Source: Micromonospora_J zhanjiangensis (GTDB lineage: Bacteria; Actinomycetota; Actinomycetes; Mycobacteriales; Micromonosporaceae). Taken from it: a DNA stretch of 64,000 bases. Positions 47,648 through 56,971 of the stretch are shown here, piece by piece; the stretch's first letter is position 1; each line of letters begins with the position of its first letter. The position numbers and the translations under genes were made by a program. The stretch is from positions 253,218 to 317,217 of the forward strand of contig NZ_JBHSBN010000007.1 in the NCBI RefSeq assembly GCF_042650605.1. The letters are read 5' to 3'. The notes under the pieces were generated by a model. That model ran no database searches. It saw only the letters and a list, made by a program, of their open reading frames with translations, and was not told the DNA's origin.

Positions 47648-48484
47648 ATGGTCGACGGCCCGGTTGCGTTCGTGCTCGGCGGCGGCGGCGTCCTCGGCGC
47701 GGTCGAGGTCGGCATGCTGCGGGCGTTGTTCCGGGCCGGCATCACCCCGGACCTCGTGCTCGGTACGTCGATCGGCGCGGTCAACGGCGCGCTGGTGGCG
47801 GCCGACCCGACCGAGGCGGTGACCAGGCGCCTGGTCCGGTTGTGGGCGTCGCCGGAGGCCAGCGAGGTCTACGGCGACTCGATGGCCCGGCAGCTGCGCC
47901 GGTTCGCCACCCGGACACATCTGCACTCGCCGCGACCGCTGCGCCGGCTGCTGGAGACCGAACTCGGCGCGCAGACCACCTTCGCCGAGCTGCGGGTGCC
48001 CTTCCGGTGCTGCGCCGCCAACATCGAACGGGCCGCCGAGTACTGGTTCGCCGACGGGCCGGTGGTCGACGCGGTGCTCGCCTCGGCGTCCGTACCGGGT
48101 CTGCTGCCGCCGATGCGGATCGACGGCCAGCACTACATCGACGGCGGCATCGTCAACTCGATCCCGATCGGGGAGGCGGTACGGCTCGGCGCCCGACGGG
48201 TCTTCGTCCTCCAGGTCGGCCGGATCGAACGGCAACTCAGCCCGCCGCGCCGGCCCTGGGAGATCGCCTCGGTGGCGTTCGAGATCGCCCGCCGGCACCG
48301 GTTCTTCCGGGAGCTGGCCGACCTGCCCGACGACGTGGAGGTGCATGTGCTGCCGACCGGCGGACTCGACCCGCGGGACGACTCGCCGTGGGCGTACCGG
48401 GACCTGGCGGCGGTCGGGCGGCGGATCAGCCGGGCCTACACCGCGTCGCGCAGCTACCTGGCCAGCAACCTGACGGACCTGTGA
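47648..48484 (+). CDS. patatin-like phospholipase
   Basis: A 278-residue patatin-fold lipid hydrolase. The oxyanion loop is GGGGVLG (11-17), the nucleophile Ser41 sits in GTSIG and the dyad Asp165 in DGG (YIDGGIV). It releases fatty acids from lipids at or near the membrane. ATG 47648 has a -10-like CAGGAT seven bases upstream that can also act as AGGA; ATG 47639 is an alternative. The stop overlaps the next ATG (TGATG), coupling it to an acyltransferase, so the pair may remodel lipids by deacylation and reacylation. Confidence 0.85.
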   Translation: MVDGPVAFVLGGGGVLGAVEVGMLRALFRAGITPDLVLGTSIGAVNGALVAADPTEAVTRRLVRLWASPEASEVYGDSMARQLRRFATRTHLHSPRPLRRLLETELGAQTTFAELRVPFRCCAANIERAAEYWFADGPVVDAVLASASVPGLLPPMRIDGQHYIDGGIVNSIPIGEAVRLGARRVFVLQVGRIERQLSPPRRPWEIASVAFEIARRHRFFRELADLPDDVEVHVLPTGGLDPRDDSPWAYRDLAAVGRRISRAYTASRSYLASNLTDL

Positions 48485-49506
48485 TGCCGCTGCCACCGCG
48501 CTGGTTCCGCCGGGTGGTCATCGCCCCGGCGGTGGTGCTGCTCGCCGTCCTGCTGCTCTGCACGCTGCCGGTCTGGTTGGTGCTGTCGGTGGTGCTCTCG
48601 CCGTTCGCGCCCGGCCGGTTGCGTCCGCTGCGGGTGTGCTGGTTGGCGATCATCTACGTGGTCTGGGACGCCGCCGCGCTGGTGGCCCTGTTCGTGTTGT
48701 GGCTGGTCTCCGGGTTCGGTTGGCGCAAGCGCTCACCGGTGTTCCAACGCGCCCACTACGTGCTGGCCGGCTGGTTCCTGCGGGCGCTGTTCTGGCAGTC
48801 GCGGTGGACGTTGCGGTTGCACATCGAGGTGGTCGGCACGGACCCCGACGTGGCGCTGCCCGGCCGGCCCGAACTGGTGGTCAGCCGGCACGCCGGGCCG
48901 GGTGACTCGTTCATCCTGATCCACGCGCTGGTGAACTGGTTCCACCGGGAGCCACGCATCGTGCTCAAGGCGGCGCTGCAGTGGGACCCGGCCGTCGACG
49001 TGCTGCTCAACCGGCTGCCCAACCGCTTCATCGCGCCGGGCTCCACCGCCGCCGGCTCGCTCGCCGAACAGGTCGGCCACCTGGCCTTCGGGTTGGACGA
49101 CGACGACGTCTTCGTGATCTTTCCGGAGGGCGGGAACTTCACCCCGACGCGTCGGGTTCGGGCCATCGAACGGCTGCGCTCGCGGGGCCTGTTCCGGATG
49201 GCCGCCCGGGCCGAGCGGATGCGGCACGTGGTCGCACCGACGCCGGGCGGCATGCTGGCGGCGCTCGACTCCGCCCCCGACGCCGGGGTGATCTTCGTCG
49301 CGCACACCGGCCTGGACCGGATGCTCACCGTCGCCGACGTCTGGCGTGAACTGCCGATGGACAAGCGGATCGTGATGCGGTTCTGGTCCGTACCGCCGGA
49401 GGAGGTGCCGGCCGGCCAGGAGCAGCGGATCGAGTGGCTCTACGACTGGTGGGCCCGGATCGACAACTGGGTGGAGGCCAACCGCCCGGACCCGATGTCG
49501 GCGTGA
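48484..49506 (+). CDS. membrane PlsC-type acyltransferase
   Basis: A 340-residue acyltransferase with two N-terminal membrane segments (VVIAPAVVLLAVLLLCTLPVW and the IIYVVWDAAALVALFVLWLV stretch). The catalytic HX4D motif is RHAGPGD (His136, Asp141) and the acceptor motif is FPEGGNF. It probably acylates a lysophospholipid or glycerol-3-phosphate derivative. Its start overlaps the patatin stop (TGATG). Confidence 0.84.
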   Translation: MPLPPRWFRRVVIAPAVVLLAVLLLCTLPVWLVLSVVLSPFAPGRLRPLRVCWLAIIYVVWDAAALVALFVLWLVSGFGWRKRSPVFQRAHYVLAGWFLRALFWQSRWTLRLHIEVVGTDPDVALPGRPELVVSRHAGPGDSFILIHALVNWFHREPRIVLKAALQWDPAVDVLLNRLPNRFIAPGSTAAGSLAEQVGHLAFGLDDDDVFVIFPEGGNFTPTRRVRAIERLRSRGLFRMAARAERMRHVVAPTPGGMLAALDSAPDAGVIFVAHTGLDRMLTVADVWRELPMDKRIVMRFWSVPPEEVPAGQEQRIEWLYDWWARIDNWVEANRPDPMSA

Positions 49507-49645
49507 CGGACCACCGCCCGGGCCACCACCGAGCTCCGGGCCGGCGTCCGGGGGCGAGGCCCGGGCCGGCGCCCGCCGGTGGCCCCAGGTTCGGCTGAGT
49601 ATCCGCACTCTGTGGTCGGGGCGGGCCGATCGGCACGATGCGGGG

Positions 49646-52600
49646 GTGACCGAATCCGTTTCGCGCTATCCCTGCCCGTCCTGCCGGGCCGGTGCCGACC
49701 TGACGTCCGGCTGCCCGGGCTGCGGCCGTCCGGCGGATCCGCTGGCGGCCGAGGTGGTCCGGCTCAACGGGGAACTCGACCGGTTGGCCGGTCAGGTGAA
49801 CCAGGCCCGGCAGACGTACCTCGGGCTGTACGAGCGGTGGCGGGCGACCCGGTACCAGCGGGACGCGGTCGCCGCCCAGGTCCGGGCCGTCGCCCGGCCC
49901 GCGCCACCGGTCCCGGCGGCCTCGGTTCCGCGACTTCCGGCGCCGGCGGCCCCGGCGCTTCCGGTTTCGCCGGTACCGGCACCTGCTGCTGGCTTCGCCC
50001 CGCTGGCTCCCGCCCCGGCCGGTGTCTCCGCCCCGGGCGGCCGACCTGCCGGTGATCCGCCTGCCGGTGATCCGCCCGGTCGACCGGAGACCTCGGTCCG
50101 GACCGTGCAGAACCTGCTGTTCGTCCTCGGTGGCCTGCTGCTCGGCACCGCGGCCGTGGTCTTCACGGCGGTGGCCTGGGCCACCGTCGAGGTGGTCGGC
50201 CGGGCCACCATCCTGAGCGCGATCACCGCGCTGATGCTGGCCGTCCCGCCGGTGCTGGTGCGGCGCGGCCTGCGCGCCACCGCGGAGACCTTCGCCGCGG
50301 TGGCCCTGCTGCTGGTGGTGCTGGACGGGTACGCGGCGTGGACGGTGGACCTGCTCGGCGTCGCCGGCTGGCCGACCAGCCGGTACGCCGGGACGGTCGT
50401 CGTGGGAGCCGCCGTCCTGGCCGTTGGCTTCGGTCGGCTGACCGGACTGCGGGCGCCCTGGTACGCCGGGCTGCTGCTGGCCCAGGTCGGGCCGCCGACG
50501 CTGGCGTACGAGACGGGGCCGGACGTGGGCGGCTGGGCGCTGGTGGCGACGGGCGTGGCGGCGCTCGATCTGGCGGTGCTGCGCCGGGTGCCGACCGCGC
50601 GTACCGCCGATCTGGCCCGGCGGGTGGTCGGTTGGCTGGCGTACGGCATCGCGTTGCTGGTCGCCACGGGGTGCGGCCTGGTGGCGCTGGCCGTACTCCC
50701 GCCGGCCGGACGCCCGGTGCTGGCCGGCGGTCCGCTGCTCGCGGTGGTGCTGCTGCTCGCGCTCGGCGCGGCGGTGGCCGGCCATCGGATCTTCGTCGCC
50801 GCGGCCGGCGCGGCGGCGCCGGTGGTGCTCGCGCTGGCCGTCCTGCGGCCGGTGCTGGCGTACCGGCCGCAGCTGTGGCTGCTCGCCGCCGCGGTCACGG
50901 TGGCCGCGCTGACCACGGCGACGACCCTGGCGGACCGGTGGCCCCCGGCGGCCGGGCTGGCCGCGGCGCGGTTCGGGGTCCGGATCGGTGCGCTGGTGAA
51001 CGCGGGCTGGTTGGGGCTGCTGACCGTCCCGTTGGTGCTGCTGGTCGCGGCCACCACCATGGCCCGGTCGGTGCCGGTCTGGCGGGCCGACGTGACCCGC
51101 CCGGTCGACGTGTCCGACTGGCAGCTTCCGGTGGCGGTGGTCCTGGCGGCGGTGGCGTGGGGGCTGCTGCTGCCGCGGGCCGCCCGGGGGCAGACGGCGG
51201 TGGCCGGCGGCGTGCTCGGGGTGCTCGCGCTGCCGGCCGCCGTCGCGCTGCCCTGGTGGCTGATCCCGGCCCTGGACCTCGCGGTCGCGGTCGGCCTGCT
51301 GCTGGCGGCCGTCCGGCAGCCACCCACCGCCGTCCCGGGCGGGCCGGTGCGGGCGGTGGCGTGGGCCGTGGTCGGTGCGCTGCTGACCGGGCACGCGGTG
51401 CTGGTCGGGCTCGCCCGGCCGGTCAGCGCCGCGGTGGTCCTGGCGGTGGTGCTGGTGGCCGGCGCGGGCGTCGCCGTCCGGTCGCGGGCGGCGACGGTGC
51501 CGGTGGCGCGGAGCATCGGGGGCGCGTCACTCACCGTCGGCCTGCTCGCCTGGCCGCCCCTGGTGGCGGTCGGGTCGCTCGCCGCCGGCGTCCCGGCGCA
51601 CTGGCGGTCCCGGGCGGTCCTGGCCGCCGTCGTGCTGCTGGCCGCCGGACAGGTCGCGGTGCGCCGCCGGTGGCCGGCCACCCGGCGGTACGTCGAGGTG
51701 GCGCTCGCCGTGGCCGCGGTGTCGGCCGGCTGGTGGCCCGTGCTGTCCCGGACGGGCGAACCGCTCGGCCTCTACGCCGCGCTGGCCCTGCTCGCCCTCG
51801 CCGCAGCCGTGCTGCCGGCGGACGCGGTGTCGCATCGGGGCACCCCGCTGCCGGACCGACCCGGCCGACCGGGCGTGGTGCCGATCGGGGCCGGGTGGCT
51901 GTTGCTGACCGGGGTCGTCGTCGCCGTGCTGCCGGCCGTGGCGGCGGTGCTGGTCGCGCCGTACGCCTGGCTCGGTGCGGTCTGGTCCGGCGCGCCGCGT
52001 GGGGTGGGCCTGACGCCGGGCGGTTGGCCGCTGCCCGGTACGGCCGGCATCGCGCTGCTGGTGCTGGCCGCCGCCCTCGTGATGGTGCTCCGGACCGGTC
52101 GGTCGGGCCGCGCGGCGGTCGGACCCTTCGTCGGGGCGGTCGGCGCGGTGGCCGGGCTGGTGCTGCTCGCCGAGGCGGGCGCCCGCTGGCCGACCGTTCC
52201 GGCGGTGGCGTTGACCGGTGGACTCGGTGTGCTGCTGGCCGCCGCCCTGTCCCGGCCGTCCGACGCTCCGCCGGGCGCCGCGACGCCCGGTCCGGCCGGT
52301 GCCGCCGCCGACGCTCTGGTCGGAACGGTGGCGGGCGGGGGCGGGGTGGCGGTCGGCGGGCACCCGCCGGAGCGGTCCGGCGCGCGGGTCGGGCGGCGGG
52401 TCGGGCTGCCGCTCGGGTTGGTGCTGGCCGGGGCCGGCTTCGCCGGTGCGCTGCCGACCAGGGCGAGCACCCTGACGGCGCTGGCGTTGGTCCTCGCCGC
52501 CGCCGCGGCGGTCGGGGTGTCCGGTCGTGCGCCGGGCGACCGGCTGGCCGGCTGGCTGACCGCGGTGCTCGCCGGTGGGACGTTCGCGGTGGCCGCCACC

Positions 52601-53359
52601 CGCGCCGCCGAACTGCCGCCGCACCGGTCCGGCTTCGCCGTGCTGGTCGTCGCGGTCGCGGCGCTCGCGGTCGGCTGGGCGCTGCGGCTGCGCCGGCCGG
52701 CCGAGGCCACCGTCCTCGACGCGGCCGGTCAGGCCGCCGCCGTGGTGGCCCTGCTGCTGACCCTCGGCGATCCGCGGTACGCCGCCACCGTGTGCACGCT
52801 GTGGGGCGCAGCCGTCGGCATCCGGGCGCTGCGGCCGGGGGAGACGGTTCGCCGCCGGTACCTGCTGGCGGCCGTCGCCGGAGTCGCCGAACTGCTCGGA
52901 GCCTGGCTGCTGCTCGCCGCCGAACGGGTGGCGCTGGTGGAGGCGTACACGCTGCCGGCGGCGGGCCTGGCGCTGGCCGCCGGGGCGCTCACGCTGCGCG
53001 CCCGGCCGGCGGTCAGCAGCTGGGCCGCGTACGGGCCGGGGCTGGCGGCCGCGCTGCTGCCCAGCCTGGTCTCCGTGCTGGTGGTCGGCGACCAGCCGGT
53101 ACGCCGGTTGCTGCTGGGCGCCGGGGCGCTGGTGGTGGTGCTGGTCGGCGCGAATCGACGCCGGCAGGCACCGGTGCTGCTGGGCGGGTTCACGCTCACC
53201 GTGCTGGCGCTGCGCGAGCTGGTCGCCGTTCGGGACCTGCTGCCCCGGTGGGTGTTCCTGGCGGTGGGCGGGCTCGTCCTGATCGGGGTGGCCGCCAGCT
53301 ACGAGCGACGGCGGCGCGACCTGGGCCGCCTACGGTCCGCCCTGACCCGGATGAACTGA
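49646..53359 (+). CDS. giant multi-pass membrane protein with N-terminal zinc ribbon (SCO7613 C-terminal-domain type)
   Basis: A 1237-residue protein. The first 25 residues form a zinc ribbon (CPSC and CPGC), followed by a coiled coil (VVRLNGELDRLAGQVNQARQ) and an Ala/Pro-rich linker, then roughly thirty or more hydrophobic helices from about residue 150 to the end. Long stretches are almost pure Ala/Val/Leu. I recognise the overall plan as that of a large actinobacterial membrane protein annotated with an SCO7613 C-terminal domain; function unknown. CACGAT lies six bases before the GTG, suggesting a leaderless mRNA. Confidence 0.75.
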   Translation: MTESVSRYPCPSCRAGADLTSGCPGCGRPADPLAAEVVRLNGELDRLAGQVNQARQTYLGLYERWRATRYQRDAVAAQVRAVARPAPPVPAASVPRLPAPAAPALPVSPVPAPAAGFAPLAPAPAGVSAPGGRPAGDPPAGDPPGRPETSVRTVQNLLFVLGGLLLGTAAVVFTAVAWATVEVVGRATILSAITALMLAVPPVLVRRGLRATAETFAAVALLLVVLDGYAAWTVDLLGVAGWPTSRYAGTVVVGAAVLAVGFGRLTGLRAPWYAGLLLAQVGPPTLAYETGPDVGGWALVATGVAALDLAVLRRVPTARTADLARRVVGWLAYGIALLVATGCGLVALAVLPPAGRPVLAGGPLLAVVLLLALGAAVAGHRIFVAAAGAAAPVVLALAVLRPVLAYRPQLWLLAAAVTVAALTTATTLADRWPPAAGLAAARFGVRIGALVNAGWLGLLTVPLVLLVAATTMARSVPVWRADVTRPVDVSDWQLPVAVVLAAVAWGLLLPRAARGQTAVAGGVLGVLALPAAVALPWWLIPALDLAVAVGLLLAAVRQPPTAVPGGPVRAVAWAVVGALLTGHAVLVGLARPVSAAVVLAVVLVAGAGVAVRSRAATVPVARSIGGASLTVGLLAWPPLVAVGSLAAGVPAHWRSRAVLAAVVLLAAGQVAVRRRWPATRRYVEVALAVAAVSAGWWPVLSRTGEPLGLYAALALLALAAAVLPADAVSHRGTPLPDRPGRPGVVPIGAGWLLLTGVVVAVLPAVAAVLVAPYAWLGAVWSGAPRGVGLTPGGWPLPGTAGIALLVLAAALVMVLRTGRSGRAAVGPFVGAVGAVAGLVLLAEAGARWPTVPAVALTGGLGVLLAAALSRPSDAPPGAATPGPAGAAADALVGTVAGGGGVAVGGHPPERSGARVGRRVGLPLGLVLAGAGFAGALPTRASTLTALALVLAAAAAVGVSGRAPGDRLAGWLTAVLAGGTFAVAATRAAELPPHRSGFAVLVVAVAALAVGWALRLRRPAEATVLDAAGQAAAVVALLLTLGDPRYAATVCTLWGAAVGIRALRPGETVRRRYLLAAVAGVAELLGAWLLLAAERVALVEAYTLPAAGLALAAGALTLRARPAVSSWAAYGPGLAAALLPSLVSVLVVGDQPVRRLLLGAGALVVVLVGANRRRQAPVLLGGFTLTVLALRELVAVRDLLPRWVFLAVGGLVLIGVAASYERRRRDLGRLRSALTRMN

Positions 53360-53528
53360 CCCGCGCACGACGGCCCGACCGGTGGGTGGGCCCCCGGTCG
53401 CCGGTAGGGCTGGCACCACTGCGGACCGGGGGGACTGCGGGGTTACCCAGCGCGATCATGGTCAGCAGACTCGACGGTGTCGGCGTACCGACCGGTGCGG
53501 CGAAAAATGGGGAGAAGTGGGGGAAGCG

Positions 53529-54605
53529 ATGACGGTCGGTGCGGTGGCGGAACCTGCCCTTCGCCGGGGGAGCGATTACGCACAGTTGTCGAGGAGGGTC
53601 AGCGCCGCGGGCCTGATGGCCCGCCGGCCCGGCTGGTACGCGGCCAAGGCCGCCCTCACCGTCGGCCTGTTCGTCGCCGGGTGGGTGGTCTTCGCGCTGG
53701 TCGGTGACTCGTGGTGGCAACTGGCGGTGGCGGTGCTGCTCGCGGTCGGCAGCACCCAGGTCGCCTTCCTCGGTCACGACGCCGGGCACCGGCAGATGTT
53801 CCGCGGTCGGCGGGCCAGCGAGGTGGCCGGGCTGCTGGCCGGCAACCTCGCCGTCGGGCTGAGCTTCGGCTGGTGGATGGACAAGCACACCCGGCACCAC
53901 GCCAACCCCAACCACGAGGACGAGGACCCGGACGTCGGTGCGGGCGCCCTGGTCTGGACGCCGGAGCAGGCCCGGCAGACCCGTGGCTTCGGTCGTTGGG
54001 TGGCCGCCCGGCAGGCGTACCTGTTCTTCCCGCTGCTGACCCTGGAAGGGCTCGCCCTGCACGTGGCCGGCGGGCAGGCGCTGCTGGGCCGGGTGGCGGC
54101 GCCGGCCGCCGCCGGGGGGACGCGCCGGGCGTACGCCGTGCCGATCCGGCACCGGTGGGTGGAGGTGCTGCTGCTGGCGGTGCACGTGGCGGGCTACCTG
54201 GCCGCGGTGTTCGCGGTGCTGTCCCCGCTCCGGGCGCTGCTGTTCATCGCCGTCCACCAGGGGCTGTGGGGGGTCTACATGGGGTGTTCGTTCGCGCCCA
54301 ACCACAAGGGCATGGCGATGCCGACCGCCGAGGACAAGCTCGACTTCCTGCGCAAGCAGGTGCTCACCTCACGCAACGTGCGCGGTGGCCGGTTCGTGGA
54401 CTTCGCGCTGGGCGGGCTCAACTACCAGATCGAGCACCATCTCTTCCCGAGCATGCCGCGGGCCAACCTGCGCCGGGCCCAGCCGATCGTCGAGGCGTAC
54501 TGCCGGGAGCAGGGTATCGGCTACGAGCAGACCGGGCTGGTCGACTCGTACCGGCAGGCCCTGCGGCACCTGCACGAGGCGAGCCGCCCGCTGCGGACCG
54601 AGTGA
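53529..54605 (+). CDS. membrane fatty-acid desaturase
   Basis: A 358-residue di-iron desaturase with the three histidine boxes HDAGH (83-87), HTRHH (120-124) and QIEHH (300-304) and about four membrane helices between them. The QIEHH form of box 3 is typical of front-end/acyl-lipid desaturases. It would introduce a cis double bond into a membrane acyl chain using ferredoxin or a flavin reductase, neither of which is adjacent. GGGGGAAG precedes the ATG. Confidence 0.88.
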   Translation: MTVGAVAEPALRRGSDYAQLSRRVSAAGLMARRPGWYAAKAALTVGLFVAGWVVFALVGDSWWQLAVAVLLAVGSTQVAFLGHDAGHRQMFRGRRASEVAGLLAGNLAVGLSFGWWMDKHTRHHANPNHEDEDPDVGAGALVWTPEQARQTRGFGRWVAARQAYLFFPLLTLEGLALHVAGGQALLGRVAAPAAAGGTRRAYAVPIRHRWVEVLLLAVHVAGYLAAVFAVLSPLRALLFIAVHQGLWGVYMGCSFAPNHKGMAMPTAEDKLDFLRKQVLTSRNVRGGRFVDFALGGLNYQIEHHLFPSMPRANLRRAQPIVEAYCREQGIGYEQTGLVDSYRQALRHLHEASRPLRTE

Positions 54606-54625
54606 CCCGGAGGATCGGGGGTGTA

Positions 54626-54659
54626 CGGCGGGGGTGACCGGATCCGGTCACCCCCGCCG
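54626..54659. terminator. bidirectional terminator between desaturase and lipoprotein genes
   Basis: CGGCGGGGGTGACCGGA and its exact reverse complement form a continuous 34-bp palindrome between the two convergent genes. Confidence 0.8.
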
Positions 54660-54673
54660 TCGCGGATTCCGGT

Positions 54674-55453
54674 TCAGGCGTTGAACAGGTTGAGCAGCTC
54701 GCTCGGGGCCTCGGTCGTCTGGCCGGCCGGCGGCTTGTTGACCGAGACCGGCGCGCCGAAGTCGGAGTAGCTGGTCTTCAGGTCACCGACGCCGGGCTGC
54801 AGGGTGCTCATCTGCACGGTGAGGTCGGTGAGCCGGCCCTGACCATCGACGGTGGCGGTGAACGGGACGGCCTTCGCCTTGTCGCCCAGCGCGCTGAGCG
54901 CCGCCGCGTTGGCCGACTGCGCCTTGGTCAGGTCGAGGGTGCCCTTGAACCGGTGCTCGCCGTCGCGCTGGACGTCCACCACGCTGTTGATCATCTTGCT
55001 GGCGCCCGCCGGGTCACCGCCGGGCATCACGTCGAGGCTGCTGCCGGCCTTCACCTTGCTCGCGTCGACGTGCATCCACTTGTTCGACATGTTGGGCATG
55101 CCGGTGATCTTCAGGTAGAGGTCCTTGTCGAGCATGACGATGTCCATCTTGATGCTCTGCGCGCCGGCCGAGACGTTCATCGCCATCTGCGCCTTCTTGG
55201 CGGCCGGGTCCATCGCGCCCGACCCGTTCAGACCGCCGGCCATCGACATCTTGACCTTGACGGTGTCGGAGCCCAGCTTCGTCGCCGCGGCAGCCAACTC
55301 CTGCCGGGGATCGGCCGCCGCCGAGGTGGCGGCCGTGCCGGCCGCACCGCTCGGCGCGGCGGTGCCGGTCCCGTTGTCGTTGCAGCCGGCGACGCCGAAG
55401 CTGAGCGCGGTGACCAGCGCCAGCCCTGACACGGTCAGTCGTCGAGTTGTCAT
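54674..55453 (-). CDS. LppX/LprG-like lipoprotein
   Basis: A 259-residue lipoprotein: MTTRRLTVSG and a hydrophobic core end in the lipobox VAGC, with Cys24 as the lipid anchor, followed by a low-complexity Ala/Thr spacer. The rest matches the LppX/LprAFG pattern (DLYLKITGMPNMSNKWMHVD, HRFKGTLDLTKA, LTDLTVQMST). Mycobacterial relatives hold a lipid in a beta-cavity and move it across the cell wall; the same is likely here. Convergent with the desaturase. Confidence 0.83.
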   Translation of the reverse strand: MTTRRLTVSGLALVTALSFGVAGCNDNGTGTAAPSGAAGTAATSAAADPRQELAAAATKLGSDTVKVKMSMAGGLNGSGAMDPAAKKAQMAMNVSAGAQSIKMDIVMLDKDLYLKITGMPNMSNKWMHVDASKVKAGSSLDVMPGGDPAGASKMINSVVDVQRDGEHRFKGTLDLTKAQSANAAALSALGDKAKAVPFTATVDGQGRLTDLTVQMSTLQPGVGDLKTSYSDFGAPVSVNKPPAGQTTEAPSELLNLFNA

Positions 55454-55640
55454 CAGTGGTCAATACCTCCACGAGCCGGATGGCGCGACTGGCCCTCAGC
55501 CGCCCCGAAGCGGCCCTCACGTTAGCCAACCCGTGCGACACCCGCTGCCCGACGGCGGGACCGGCCGCTGTGCCGCAGGGCGTACCCCCGGCGTGGCCGC
55601 CCCCCGTCGGCGCTGGCGGTCGGGGCCGAAGCGGCGGCGG

Positions 55641-55646
55641 TAGGGT
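55641..55646 (+). promoter_or_regulatory. -10 element for the FHA-gene transcript
   Basis: TAGGGT lies six bases before ATG 55653. The transcript would then start at the 36-codon ORF that is coupled to the FHA gene. Confidence 0.5.
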
Positions 55647-55652
55647 CTGCGC

Positions 55653-55763
55653 ATGGCAGAGGTGATGCAAGCGATGCGGGGTGAGCCGGTCGTGGGCCGG
55701 CCGCCGACGCCGGACACCGAGCCGGCCGGCGCCCGCGACGGGATCCTCGGGAGCGTCGCGTGA
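55653..55763 (+). CDS. 36-residue ORF translationally coupled to the FHA gene
   Basis: MAEVMQAMRGEPVVGRPPTP opens a 36-codon frame whose stop TGA (55761-55763) overlaps the FHA start GTG (55760). A -10 box six bases before the ATG suggests leaderless translation that would carry ribosomes to the FHA start, for which no ribosome site is visible. The peptide is Pro-rich and matches nothing I know, and its main role may be to deliver ribosomes. Confidence 0.5.
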   Translation: MAEVMQAMRGEPVVGRPPTPDTEPAGARDGILGSVA

Positions 55764-56920
55764 GATTCGAGATCAGCAAGGTGCTCGACGCGATCGAGGG
55801 GCGGGTCTGCACCGACCCCACGCTGGCCCGGGCCGTGGTCGACCTGGCCGAGGTGGTCCGGTTCCAGGACCTGGACGGCGGCCGACCGGCCAGCATGCTC
55901 CGGCTGGGCATGGTCGTCGACGTGCTCGGTCGGCAGCTGGAGGAGGACAGCGTGCCGGTCTACCCGGTGGTGCACCGGGGGCTGCTGTCGGACGCGGACC
56001 TGACCTCCAACGAACGGATGGTGGTCCGTCGGTGGGCCGACGACGGGCTGGTCGAGGTGCTGAGCAATCCGGGTGACCGGATGCTGGAGGTCGCCGACCT
56101 GCTCGGGTTGCCGGTGCTCAGCCGGGCCCGGCTCGACGGGCTGCGCGGCCGTTACCCGTGGCTCGGTGACCCCGGCCGGCTGCTGGCCCCGGTGGTCGGT
56201 CCGGCCGGCCCCACGCTGGCCGCCCGGGTGGGCAACGGCGCGGTGCCGACCATGGGCGAACCGTCGCCGGCCGGCCGGCAACTGCTGGCCCGGGTGTGGC
56301 GTTGCCCGGAGCCCGGCTGCGCGCTGTTCGGCAGCGCCGGCGGGGGCGGCGCGTTCGCGGACCTGTCCGCGTCGTCCGACCGGGCGTTGGCCGGGCAGCC
56401 GCCGCCCACGCTGCGGCAGGGCGTGCCGGGCTGCCCCCGGCACGAGGCCCGGCTCACCGACGGTGGGCCCCGGCCCCGGTTCGAGGTGCTCGCGGTACGG
56501 ATCGGTGGGCTGGTCCGGCGCCGGTTCGTGGTCTCCGCCGACCGGCCGGTGGTGGTCGGCCGGGCACCCGAGGAGGACGGCGGCGTCCGGCTCGGCCAGT
56601 GGCTGAACGACGAGGCCCGGCGGTGGATCAGCCGTAACCATGTCCGGTTCGAGCTGCGCGGTGCCGACCTGGTGGCCCAGGACGTCAGCACCAACGGCTC
56701 CGGGATCCGCCCCGGCGGTTCGCTGGACGACGCGAACCGGTTGCCGCTGCAACGGCAGCAGAGCCGGGTGCTCGCGGGCGGCGACTTCGTCGAGCTCTAC
56801 CCCGGCGTCCAGGTCGGTCGGGTCCAGGACCTGCCCACCGACGCGCCGTTCACGCCCACCTCGGTGATGGCCGACGCCCCCACCATGACCATGCGGCCCG
56901 TCGTCCGCCCACCACGTTGA
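55760..56920 (+). CDS. FHA-domain protein
   Basis: A 386-residue protein. The N-terminal 250 residues are helical with no family I recognise, including a cysteine pair region (CPEPGC, then GVPGCPRHE) that may bind zinc. The C-terminal FHA domain (about 260-345) has VVVGRAPEE, SRNHVRFEL and DVSTNGSGI, the residues that bind phosphothreonine. It would dock onto proteins phosphorylated by kinases such as the one at 46 kb, but no link is proven. GTG start. Confidence 0.8.
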   Translation: MRFEISKVLDAIEGRVCTDPTLARAVVDLAEVVRFQDLDGGRPASMLRLGMVVDVLGRQLEEDSVPVYPVVHRGLLSDADLTSNERMVVRRWADDGLVEVLSNPGDRMLEVADLLGLPVLSRARLDGLRGRYPWLGDPGRLLAPVVGPAGPTLAARVGNGAVPTMGEPSPAGRQLLARVWRCPEPGCALFGSAGGGGAFADLSASSDRALAGQPPPTLRQGVPGCPRHEARLTDGGPRPRFEVLAVRIGGLVRRRFVVSADRPVVVGRAPEEDGGVRLGQWLNDEARRWISRNHVRFELRGADLVAQDVSTNGSGIRPGGSLDDANRLPLQRQQSRVLAGGDFVELYPGVQVGRVQDLPTDAPFTPTSVMADAPTMTMRPVVRPPR

Positions 56921-56921
56921 A

Positions 56922-56958
56922 CGTGAGGTTGGCGGCGCGACCCGCCGCCAACCTCACG
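56922..56958. terminator. bidirectional terminator between the FHA gene and rocD
   Basis: CGTGAGGTTGGCGG (56922-56935) pairs perfectly with CCGCCAACCTCACG (56945-56958). The stem begins directly after the FHA stop and ends 13 bases before the rocD stop. Confidence 0.82.
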
Positions 56959-56971
56959 AACGCGGCCGGGA

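Noticed and set aside
54626..54659. 34-bp palindrome as a regulator site
   Set aside because: It lies between two convergent gene ends, where a bidirectional terminator is expected.
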